DNA of 5,784 bases from an uncultured Pedobacter sp. (GTDB lineage: Bacteria > Bacteroidota > Bacteroidia > Sphingobacteriales > Sphingobacteriaceae), in assembly GCA_938008555.1 (NCBI GenBank), contig CALLKE010000071.1, forward strand, positions 1 through 5,784, in the 5' to 3' direction. Positions 1-5,660 of this stretch are shown here, piece after piece. How positions within the stretch are numbered: the first letter of the stretch is position 1; every line of letters begins with the position of its first letter. Below the pieces are notes generated by a model that saw only the letters and a program-made list of their open reading frames with translations, searched no databases and was not told the DNA's origin. The position numbers were made by a program, and so were the translations under genes.

Positions 1-189
1 ACAACAAATTTATTGTTTCTTCATCAAATCTTTTACGAATTTCTTGTGCAGGGTTACTCCCTACAACCGCATAGGGCGCTACATTTTTGGTTACTAAACT
101 TTGTTTGCGCCAACAAATTGCACACCATGGTCAACTTTAACTCCTGGCATAAGTGTAGCGTTGTTTACAATCCAAACATCATTATATGG
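1..189 (-). pseudogene. Vat/CatB-type xenobiotic O-acetyltransferase, frameshifted C-terminal remnant
   Basis: Reading the minus strand from about 189 leftward gives NDVWIVNNATLMPGVKV and then, in another frame from about 100, SLVTKNVAPYAVVGSNPAQE followed by IRKRFDEETINLL at the window edge. This is the C-terminal left-handed beta-helix and tail of the Vat/CatB xenobiotic acetyltransferases, which transfer acetyl from acetyl-CoA to streptogramin A or chloramphenicol. The family pattern is NDVWIG, PGV.IG.GA, VTKDVAPY, GGNPA..I..RF. The two halves are joined by a frameshift at about 100-106, where two extra bases (or one missing base) would explain the change. The hexapeptide Gly after WI is Val. 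The N-terminal part with the catalytic His is absent, because homology stops abruptly at about 189 where transposase sequence begins. The gene continues beyond base 1. The substrate cannot be told from this tail. The broken state is certain and the family assignment is strong. Confidence 0.8.
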
Positions 190-899
190 AAAGGAAGGCT
201 GCCTATAATTAGCTATCACAAGGTATTTTGTTCAATATTATATGTTTTACGCACTGGAATTCCATGGAGAGATCTATCTAAATGCTATGGTAATTGGCAT
301 AATGTGTTTATGAGATTTCAAAGAGGCAACGAGAGGGCGCTTTGGTGGAAGATTTTGGCTTATTTGCAAAAACAGAAGAAAGCTACGATGAATGTAGTCA
401 TATGTGATTCCAGCACCTTTAAATATCATCGTCATAGAGGTGGTCAAAAAGTGGGCAGCAATCAAAAGGCAAAAGCATCTCTGGTCTAACAACCAAATTG
501 CATTTGGCTATAACTCCTGATTTTCATGTTATAGAAGGTTATTTAGGCGGAGGAAATCAGGCTGATCTCAACCACGCAGGTGATTTGACCGCTGCAGTTT
601 CAGGTTGCTACATTACAGAAGATAAGGGCTATGATAGCAACAAGCATCGTATTTATTTAATGTCAAATAACAATTTTCCGGTAATACCAGGAAGAAAAAA
701 TCGGACTGAGCCAATAGAATACGATAAAGATAAATTCAAGTTACGAAGTAAGATAGAAAATTTCTTTGCTCTGCTTAAAGAAAATAGGCAATTAGCGCTT
801 AGGTTTGAGAAATCAGACCTAGCATTTCTAGGCTTTATTGCTATCGCTGTAATAAAATATAACCTATTTTTAATAATGAGTTTTGCAATTATCTATTAG
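190..899 (+). pseudogene. IS5-family transposase, 5'-truncated and split by a frameshift
   Basis: DDE transposase of the IS5 family (IS427/IS1031-like), which cuts and joins the element's ends. From about 190 frame 1 reads KGRLPIISYHKV, then the N-terminal signature LRTGIPWRDL at about 250-280 and CDSSTFKYHRH with the first catalytic Asp at 406-408. Frame 1 stops at 487-489. The protein continues in the -1 frame from about 483 with GLTTKLH, the second catalytic Asp in TEDKGYD (621-623) and the catalytic Glu in KIENFF (756-758). Homology ends at about 865, and the last residues before the stop at 897-899 look unrelated. The two frames overlap at 438-486, which holds several short A runs, so the break is either decay or a relic of -1 programmed frameshifting. 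The first 30 or so residues and the left terminal repeat are missing: bases upstream of about 190 belong to the antisense acetyltransferase remnant. This copy cannot be active in cis. Confidence 0.85.
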
Positions 900-1153
900 C
901 AGATAGGGCTTATGATATTTTTGAATTTCGTAAAATGCTATTAAATTCTGAAATTCAGCCAGTTACTTCCTGCAAGAAAAATCGGATTTTAAAAACGGAA
1001 CATGATGCAGAGCTTTACAAAGAACGAAATATTGTGGAGAGGTTTATTAATCGCATTAAACAATTTCGCCGTATTGCAACTCGGTATGATAAGACGGCTA
1101 TCATGTATCTTGGTTCGTTGTTTTTAGTGGGGATAATGCTCTGGCTAAAGTAA
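890..1153 (+). pseudogene. Second IS5-family transposase, C-terminal remnant
   Basis: Frame 2 reads YLLADRAYDIFEFRK from about 890, and an ATG-initiated part starts at 935. It contains the second catalytic Asp (LLADRAYD) and the catalytic Glu in RNIVERFINRIKQFRRIATR, then YDKTA and a hydrophobic end, LWLK, before TAA at 1151-1153. This VERF..IKQFRRIATRYDKTA block is typical of IS427-type elements common in alphaproteobacteria. The RNase H fold core with the first Asp and the N-terminal domain are missing, so only about a third of a normal transposase remains. It follows the first transposase remnant in the same orientation but differs clearly in sequence (ATRYDKTA here, ALRFEKSD there), so it is a different element and not a duplicated tail. 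Confidence 0.8.
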
Positions 1154-1160
1154 AACTTTA

Positions 1161-1502
1161 GTTAAGGGACAGGGACCTAGCTTAGATTTAAACAAGGTGA
1201 TTTTAATAGGCCACTCTGATGGTGAGAATACGGCAATGATGCTCACTAGTCTTCATCCTGAAATGGTTTCGAAAATGATTTCTCTGGATAGTTTACGTTA
1301 TCCTTTCTCGACTGATAAAGGAATTCCAATTTTATGTTTTGGAGCAATAGACACAAATCCTGATGAAGGTGTAATTCACACAACCAGGGTGGATGTAATC
1401 TCTATTAAAGACGCTAAACACATCGATTTATGTGATAGAGGAAGCGATCTTGTTAAAGATGAAATTCAAGAATCAATTATTCAATTTTTAAGTAGGTACA
1501 TC
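1161..1502 (+). pseudogene. Alpha/beta hydrolase, C-terminal remnant
   Basis: The open frame reads SLDLNKVILIGHSDGENTAM from about 1179. GHSDG is the GxSxG nucleophile elbow, with its Ser at 1212-1214. It continues with VSKMISLDSLRYPF, an IPILCFGAIDTNPDEGV strand where the acid residue of such enzymes usually lies, and DAKHIDLCDRG, whose His is in the right place for the catalytic histidine. It ends at about QFLSRY. Everything before the nucleophile strand (the first half of the fold) is missing at the boundary with the IS remnant. There is no stop codon before the beta-lactamase ATG at 1503, so the frame runs straight into that gene. The first possible start of the surviving frame is GTG at 1197, inside the nucleophile strand, so no folded enzyme is expected. 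The substrate is unknown. It is unlike the intact hydrolase at 3173-4267. Confidence 0.7.
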
Positions 1503-1932
1503 ATGAAGAAAATCGTTTTGTTTTTATATGGCGTTATTTTATCAGGCAACATAGTATGTGCCTCACAATGCTTTATTGCTAAAGAAAAAGATCACATGAT
1601 CCATAAAGAAGGTGATTGTGATAAACGTTATGCATCTTGTAGTACGTTTAAAATACCGCTTAGTTTAATAGGTTTTGATTCTGGCATTCTTGTTGATGAA
1701 ATGCACCCTGTATGGCCTTTTAAAGAAGGTTATGTTGATTGGCAAGACACCTGGAAACAAGATCAAACTCCACAAAGTTGGATGAAAGAGTCTTGTATTT
1801 TGTCAAAACTTGCTTATGGAAATATGGACCTTTCAGGCGACAAGGGGCAAAGCAACGGTCTTACAAATGCTTGGTTATCCAGTTCTCTTAAGATATCAAG
1901 TTTAGAGCAAGTCGCTTTTTTAGACAAGCTGT
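1503..1932 (+). pseudogene. Class D (OXA-type) beta-lactamase, internally deleted and 3'-truncated
   Basis: Class D beta-lactamases are periplasmic serine hydrolases that open beta-lactam rings. From ATG 1503 there is a signal peptide (MKKIVLFLYGVILSGNIVCA, likely cut after residue 20), then CFIAKE, EGDCDKRY, the active-site S-T-F-K motif (S47, K50) followed by IPLSLIGFDSGIL, then WPFKEGY and SWMKESC. The S-x-V/I motif (S97-C-I99) is followed after only eight residues by Y105-G-N. Relatives have about 26, so roughly 18 residues are missing in frame, around 1800-1812. LTNAWLSSSLKIS and EQVAFLDKL follow, then homology stops at about 1932. The K-T/S-G motif and the last 110 or so residues are lost. 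The frame continues to 2024, but those residues are methyltransferase DNA read in the wrong frame. AGTAGG at about 1491-1496 could serve as its ribosome binding site. Strong family call, certainly non-functional. Confidence 0.88.
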
Positions 1933-1935
1933 TCA

Positions 1936-2280
1936 TTGATGCATTCCACATTTCAAGACTTAGATTTTCAGCAAACTTTCGATGGTGTATGGGCTCAAGC
2001 GTCTTTGCTGCATATCCCTTATGATGAAAAAAGAAATATTTATGAAAAGATTCATCGATCTCTCAAATCCAATGGGATCTTTTATGCATCCTATAAATAC
2101 GGGAATGATTATATGGAAACACCGGAAAGAGATTTTTACAACATGAACGAAGAAAAGATCCAACCTTACTTGAAAGGACTATTTGAAGTCTTGGAAGTAT
2201 GGCAAAAAAAAGATAATAGAAGTCGGGTTGCTCCTAGTAAAGAGGGTATGTGGCTCAATTTCATAGTTAGGAAAATTTAA
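1936..2280 (+). pseudogene. Class I SAM-dependent methyltransferase, C-terminal remnant
   Basis: The frame contains FQDLDFQQTFDGVWAQASLL with HIP, the motif IV/post-motif region of small Rossmann-fold methyltransferases, then KIHRSLKSNGIFYASYKYG, FYNMNEEKIQPYL, FEVLEVWQKKDNR and WLNFIVRK before TAA at 2278-2280. These match the C-terminal half of proteins that are normally about 190-200 residues long. The glycine-rich SAM-binding motif I and all of the N-terminal half are missing. A TAG at 1921-1923 closes the frame upstream, and the first possible start is TTG 1936 or ATG 1939. Its left boundary coincides with the end of beta-lactamase homology, so the two genes were joined by a deletion. 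The methyl acceptor is unknown. The stop overlaps the start of the next gene as TAATG. It could still be translated as a 114-residue fragment, but without SAM binding. Confidence 0.75.
2191..2217 (+). promoter_or_regulatory. Possible sigma-70-like promoter for the tRNA-binding gene cluster
   Basis: TTGGAA at 2191-2196 and GATAAT at 2212-2217 resemble -35 and -10 boxes (4/6 and 5/6 matches). They are separated by 15 bases that include an eight-A run; using TAATAG at 2214 gives 17. The site lies inside the methyltransferase remnant, about 60 bases upstream of the first intact gene, where a promoter would be needed if upstream transcription was lost with the broken genes. By-eye match only, in AT-rich DNA. 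Confidence 0.22.
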
Positions 2281-2627
2281 TGGAACAAATGACCACAATA
2301 ACATATGAAGAATTTGAACGTGTGAATTTGCGTTCTGGTACAATTGTGAGAGTAGAAGAATTCCCACGGGCTAAAAAACAGGCTTTTAAAGTGTGGGCAG
2401 ATTTTGGTCCTGAGATCGGGGTATTGCAAACATCCGCTCAAGTGACCGCACATTACACGCCAGAAACACTTCTTGGCAGGCCGATTGTTGGATGCGTTAA
2501 TTTGGGAGAGAAAAATATCGCAGGATTTACCTCTCAGTTTTTGCTTGTGGGATTTTCTGATGAAAATGGCACTATTTGTTTAATAACGGTTGATCCAAAG
2601 GTTCCCAATGGACAAAAAATGCATTAA
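2280..2627 (+). CDS. tRNA-binding domain protein (CsaA/YgjH-like)
   Basis: This 115-residue cytoplasmic protein consists of a single OB-fold tRNA-binding domain, the fold shared by CsaA, YgjH, Arc1p/EMAP-II and the C-terminus of MetRS, where it binds the tRNA elbow. The family pattern is clear: ITYEEFERVNLRSGTIVRVE, then EFPRAKKQAFKVWADFG, VLQTSAQVTAHYTPETLLGR, VGCVNLGEKNIAGFTSQFLL and a final TVDPKVPNGQKMH, matching the usual VPNG ending. Length is normal for free-standing members. ATG 2280 overlaps the preceding stop (TAATG) and has TAGGA at 2268-2272, seven bases away. An in-frame ATG at 2289 is possible but less well spaced. It leads a compact group with the ATPase and the exported hydrolase. 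CsaA is proposed to act as a chaperone or export factor in some bacteria. That role for this copy is speculation; tRNA binding is a family inference. Confidence 0.9.
   Translation: MEQMTTITYEEFERVNLRSGTIVRVEEFPRAKKQAFKVWADFGPEIGVLQTSAQVTAHYTPETLLGRPIVGCVNLGEKNIAGFTSQFLLVGFSDENGTICLITVDPKVPNGQKMH
2597..2601 (+). promoter_or_regulatory. Ribosome binding site deciding the ATPase start
   Basis: AAAGG lies six bases before ATG 2608, inside the end of the tRNA-binding gene. It favours 2608 over the upstream in-frame ATT at 2590, which would add six residues with no homology. The overlapping layout suggests translational coupling of the two genes. Confidence 0.6.
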
Positions 2628-3171
2628 TGCCAAACGCTTTATCCTCATGGGCACTCCATGTAGTGGAAAAACCTCTGTGATCGTGGAGTTAGAAAAATTA
2701 GGGCATGTTGTCATTCATGAAGCTGCGACGGATGTGATTGCAGAAGAACAAGCTCAGGGCATAGAGCGTCCATGGGAAGAGCCTGACTTTACAGATAAAA
2801 TTGTGCGCATGCAAAAAGAGCGGCAGATGAGTGCCACAGGGGATCTGCAATTTTTTGATCGCTCACCTTTTTGTACCTATGCGCTTTCCAAATATTTATC
2901 TTTAGTGGAGAACGTTGGGTTCGTACCTTCTTCTATATTAGCAGAGGAAATTGAACGTTGCTTAAAAGCTGGCATCTACCAAAACAAAGTCTTCTTTTTT
3001 GAAAATCTGGGTTTTATTGAACATACGGGTGCCAGAAAAATCAGTTATGAAGACGCGCTAATTTTTGAGAAGATTCACCTGGATGTATATAAACAGTTTG
3101 GTTTTGAGATCATTATAGTGCCTAAAGGACGAACGGTTGAACAAAGATGTGAATTTATTTTAGGTATGTAG
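2608..3171 (+). CDS. AAA family ATPase (AAA_28 / NadR-kinase-like P-loop NTPase)
   Basis: A 187-residue P-loop NTPase of the AAA_28 type, a nucleoside-kinase-like fold also seen in the NadR kinase domain and in eukaryotic TTD14. Residues 11-23 (FILMGTPCSGKTS) form beta-1 and the Walker A loop, with K21 and T22 contacting ATP phosphates. HEAATDVIAEEQAQG at about 37-51, DFTDKIVRMQKERQ and FFDRSPFCTYAL (D84-R85-S86, the Walker B-like/DRS element) follow the family order. Near the end, YEDALIFEKIHLDVYKQFGF and IIIVPKGRTVEQR match the usual C-terminal VP.G...R segment. Start at ATG 2608 is supported by AAAGG upstream and gives a 20-base overlap with the tRNA-binding gene. No signal peptide or membrane segment. 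The substrate is unknown: members are annotated only as ATPases and may phosphorylate small molecules. Its stop is one base from the next start, so the three genes are probably cotranscribed. Confidence 0.85.
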   Translation: MDKKCINAKRFILMGTPCSGKTSVIVELEKLGHVVIHEAATDVIAEEQAQGIERPWEEPDFTDKIVRMQKERQMSATGDLQFFDRSPFCTYALSKYLSLVENVGFVPSSILAEEIERCLKAGIYQNKVFFFENLGFIEHTGARKISYEDALIFEKIHLDVYKQFGFEIIIVPKGRTVEQRCEFILGM

Positions 3172-3172
3172 A

Positions 3173-4267
3173 ATGAAGTTTGTGAAATTGATTTTCTCAT
3201 TTCTGGCTGTGATTTTTTCTATAGATACTTTCGCGCTTGCAGATACCTTAATTTTGCCAGAGCCAAAAGGAATATATGGTGTAGGTACCGTTAATGTTGA
3301 ACTCTTTGATCCTGCGCGGACCCAACTTCGAAGCGAAGAAAAGCGCCGGTGGATGACAACAGTTTTTTATCCGACACTAAAAACAAGGGCGACAGCACCT
3401 TATATGCCAGGAACCCTTGATGATAGCAATGTATTTGGAACAAAAGTTCTGGGGTACGCCATTCCTCATGCGACGATTATCAACGATCATAAATTTCCTG
3501 TCGTCATTTCGCTTCCTGGGCGGGGAAATGTGCGCCAGCAAAACACTATTCTTTATGAAGCCTTAGCTGCACATGGTTACATTGTGATTACGATGGATCA
3601 ACCTTATGTGGCAAATTTTGTAAAATTCCCTATTGGTACGAAAACAACTTTAATATTTAAGGATGTTTGGAATCTGCCACGGGACAGAGATTACCGCTAC
3701 GCTTATGATGATGAAATCATTGCATCTGCCATAAAAGATATTGATTTTGTATTGGATAATTTTCAAGCTTTCGGGGACTTATCAAGCGCGTTTGATAAAA
3801 CTAAAATTATCCTCATGGGGCATAGTATTGGGGCTAATATCGCCCATATCAAAGGATTTGCTGATAAACGGGTTAAAGCTATTGTCGATATCGACTCCAA
3901 GATTACAGAGCGTGCCGTTTTTGGACGCATTGGCGTGCCACCTAATCCAGATGCAAAGCCTGTCCTTTTTATTCGAGGGATGCTGCAATACCAAGAAGAT
4001 GTGGGTGACCAATTAACCAAAATCTTAAATGGTAGCATTTGGTCTCTAAACGTCCAGCATAGTGCTTTTAGTGACGATGCTTACTTTGCTGCTAAAATAT
4101 CCAATTTCGGTATGGGATTTTGGGATTCTCTTTATAATTGGCTCTTTAAAAGAGGACCTTATTTTTCAAATACCGATACAAATCTGGGCAATTACCAAGT
4201 TGATGAATGGTTTGAGCAATACCCTGAATATATCGTGAAGTGGCTGGAGAAAATCAAAAACATTTGA
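3173..4267 (+). CDS. Exported platelet-activating factor acetylhydrolase-like serine hydrolase
   Basis: A 364-residue alpha/beta hydrolase resembling plasma/intracellular isoform II PAF acetylhydrolases, which remove short or oxidised sn-2 acyl chains from phospholipids. Residues 1-23 (MKFVK, then LIFSFLAVIFSIDTFALA) are a Sec signal peptide, probably cut after ALA. RWMTTVFYPT, FPVVISLPGRGNVRQQ and EALAAHGYIVITMDQPY match the family's oxyanion-hole and early strands. MGHSIGAN holds the nucleophile S218. AIVDIDSK supplies a candidate catalytic Asp (D239 or D241), and VQHSAFSDD holds H296 in the HxxFSD pattern typical of these enzymes, so the triad looks complete. A Trp/Tyr-rich tail ends in WLEKIKNI. 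AGG at 3162-3164 precedes ATG 3173, one base after the ATPase stop. The signal peptide places it in the periplasm or outside the cell, where it could act on host or self lipids (inference). A general esterase or dienelactone-hydrolase-like role is the main alternative. Confidence 0.85.
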   Translation: MKFVKLIFSFLAVIFSIDTFALADTLILPEPKGIYGVGTVNVELFDPARTQLRSEEKRRWMTTVFYPTLKTRATAPYMPGTLDDSNVFGTKVLGYAIPHATIINDHKFPVVISLPGRGNVRQQNTILYEALAAHGYIVITMDQPYVANFVKFPIGTKTTLIFKDVWNLPRDRDYRYAYDDEIIASAIKDIDFVLDNFQAFGDLSSAFDKTKIILMGHSIGANIAHIKGFADKRVKAIVDIDSKITERAVFGRIGVPPNPDAKPVLFIRGMLQYQEDVGDQLTKILNGSIWSLNVQHSAFSDDAYFAAKISNFGMGFWDSLYNWLFKRGPYFSNTDTNLGNYQVDEWFEQYPEYIVKWLEKIKNI

Positions 4268-4277
4268 ATTTTGCCAC
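4240..4277. terminator. AT-rich inverted repeat across the convergent gene ends, possible bidirectional terminator
   Basis: AAAATCAAA (4250-4258) can pair with TTTGAATTTT (4263-4272) around an AACA loop with one bulged A. An outer GTGGC (4240-4244) pairs with GCCAC (4273-4277) across a five-base one-sided internal loop. Both stop codons of the tail-to-tail pair (TCA, complement of TGA, at 4254-4256 and TGA at 4265-4267) lie in it. No other room exists for a terminator between these genes. The stem is weak and lacks a long U tract on the outside, so this is a candidate only. Confidence 0.35.
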
Positions 4278-5654
4278 ATCCACAGTCTCACCCATACCAA
4301 TCTCTTCCAGAAAATTGCTATCATGGGAGATAACGATCATCCCTCCCGGGTAAGCCATGAGAACTTGGATGACATGCTCGCGTGTTTCTAAATCAAGGTT
4401 ATTGGTGATTTCATCCAAAATCAGCAGCTTTGGCGTTTTAGCTGCCATTTGCGCTAAGCTAAGCCTTGCTTTTTCTCCGCCTGAAAGAGTGCTCACAAGC
4501 GCTGTTACTTCCTCGTTTTTACGGAACAGGAAATCATTGAGGTGCCGCCTTATGTCAGCATGAGACCAGTGAGGTACGAGTTCGGATATGGTCTCAAGCA
4601 CAGATTTGTTCGAATCTAATGTGCTGTAATGCTGATCAAGATAACCAATATCATCTCGTTTTACCACATACCAATCGCCTGTTTTATTGACACTTTTATC
4701 TCCAAGAATGGCTTTGATCAGGGTTGACTTACCGCTGCCGTTATCGCCTGTGATGGCAATTCGCTCACCACCAGAAAGACTGAGACTGACTCCTGATAGG
4801 ACTGGCTTGTCGATACAATAACCAACAGATCCACCCGATATTTGGATAAGTGTCCCTCGACCGGCTTCAGAATTTTCAATAGAAAATTTAGGAATGATGA
4901 TTTTTGGGAGTCGCAGATCAGCTAACTTATTGTTCAAATCATTCTTGGTGCTATCTATAGCTTTTAATTTTTTGCCCTGGGATTTTTCTGCTTTCATGCC
5001 TTTCAAATCCCCAACCATTTTAAGCCACTTACGATTTTCTACTTTTTTCTCACCCTTGGCTTTGCTTTTGGTTGCGCGTTGTTGCTCTTGCATCAGCTTA
5101 TGATGCATATCCTTTTTCTGTCGGTTTAAAAGCTCCAACTCACTTTCAATGGATGCGCGCTTCAGCTTGATTTCATGGATATAATCATTGTAATTGCCAG
5201 AAAATGCATGAACCTTGCCGTTATCGATGTGCCATAGGTTGTCCGCACAATAACGAAGGAGCCCTTTATCATGGGAGACCACAATCAACGTGCCAGGATA
5301 AGATTGCAACATTCGCATCAGGCTTTTACGGTTGCGGCTATCTAAATGATTAGTCGGTTCATCAAGGAGCAAAACATTTGGATCAAGGCTTAAAGCTTCT
5401 GTCACCGACCTGTTCAAGCGTTGCCCACCGCTTAAGTTTACGTGGTTAACGATTACTTGAGGGACATAGCCAACAATCGCATCTCCATCACACAAGTGTG
5501 CTATCATTTTCAGCAACGTGGATTTGCCGCTGCCATTTCTGCCGATGATGGCAATACGACTGCCGTAAGGGATTTGGCAACTGAAGTTCTCAAAACAGGT
5601 TTTATGTGGGAATGAAAGGCTAAGATTTTTAATCTGAATCGGTTTATGTATCAT
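4254..5654 (-). CDS. ABC-F family ATPase (ribosome-associated type, two ATP-binding domains)
   Basis: A 466-residue soluble protein with two ABC ATPase domains and no membrane segment, the ABC-F layout. The family binds the ribosomal E site and either modulates translation or protects against 50S-targeting antibiotics. Domain 1: Walker A GRNGSGKST (38-46), Q-loop YVPQ (63-66), signature LSGGQ (74-78), Walker B LLLDEPTNHLD (95-105), SHD (127-129), then FSGNYNDY. A strongly basic, helical linker at about 160-248, rich in Lys, Arg, Glu and Gln, sits where ABC-F proteins carry the arm that reaches toward P-site tRNA. Domain 2: Walker A GDNGSGKST (303-311), Q341, LSGGE (390-394), LLILDEITNNLD (410-421), SHD (443-445). 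Both catalytic Glu residues are present. Domain 1 has only about 8 residues between Q-loop and signature, so its helical subdomain is almost absent. Start 5654 is chosen because AAGAG lies six bases upstream; ATG 5660 (two residues longer) abuts that motif. Resistance versus housekeeping role cannot be decided from sequence. Confidence 0.9.
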   Translation of the reverse strand: MIHKPIQIKNLSLSFPHKTCFENFSCQIPYGSRIAIIGRNGSGKSTLLKMIAHLCDGDAIVGYVPQVIVNHVNLSGGQRLNRSVTEALSLDPNVLLLDEPTNHLDSRNRKSLMRMLQSYPGTLIVVSHDKGLLRYCADNLWHIDNGKVHAFSGNYNDYIHEIKLKRASIESELELLNRQKKDMHHKLMQEQQRATKSKAKGEKKVENRKWLKMVGDLKGMKAEKSQGKKLKAIDSTKNDLNNKLADLRLPKIIIPKFSIENSEAGRGTLIQISGGSVGYCIDKPVLSGVSLSLSGGERIAITGDNGSGKSTLIKAILGDKSVNKTGDWYVVKRDDIGYLDQHYSTLDSNKSVLETISELVPHWSHADIRRHLNDFLFRKNEEVTALVSTLSGGEKARLSLAQMAAKTPKLLILDEITNNLDLETREHVIQVLMAYPGGMIVISHDSNFLEEIGMGETVDVAKFKCF

Positions 5655-5660
5655 AGGCAT

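Larger units (their letters stand above)
190..1160 (+). mobile_element. Composite scar of two degenerate IS5-family elements
   Basis: The two transposase remnants lie head to tail with their junction at about 865-890. The left boundary at about 190 is the abrupt switch to acetyltransferase homology on the opposite strand. The right boundary lies shortly after the TAA at 1153, where the alpha/beta hydrolase frame becomes recognisable (by about 1161-1176). I could not pair terminal inverted repeats or a target duplication: the left end of the first element and the left part of the second are gone, so the expected partners do not exist in this window. The arrangement suggests that insertion of one element into or beside the other was followed by deletion. 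The outer boundaries are good to about 15 bases. Confidence 0.6.

Noticed and set aside
13..189. Plus-strand N-terminal part of the 158-residue frame from 13 to 489
   Set aside because: It has no transposase features before about 190 and is the antisense strand of a recognisable acetyltransferase remnant.
1154..1180. Terminal inverted repeat of the second IS at the AGTTAAGGGACAGGGAC segment
   Set aside because: It is in a plausible place after the transposase stop, but no matching left repeat survives in the window, so it could not be verified.
1960..2367. Minus-strand ORFs of 62-67 residues over the methyltransferase remnant
   Set aside because: Low-complexity hydrophobic translations with no ribosome binding site or family match, opposite better-supported plus-strand sequence.
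3763..4038. Minus-strand and second plus-frame ORFs of 76-91 residues inside the PAF-AH-like gene
   Set aside because: They lie wholly within a well-supported gene, show no family features, and are explained as shadow frames.
4357..5103. Plus-strand ORFs of 68-69 residues opposite the ABC-F gene
   Set aside because: They are antisense to conserved ATPase motifs and to the basic linker, with no recognisable domain.
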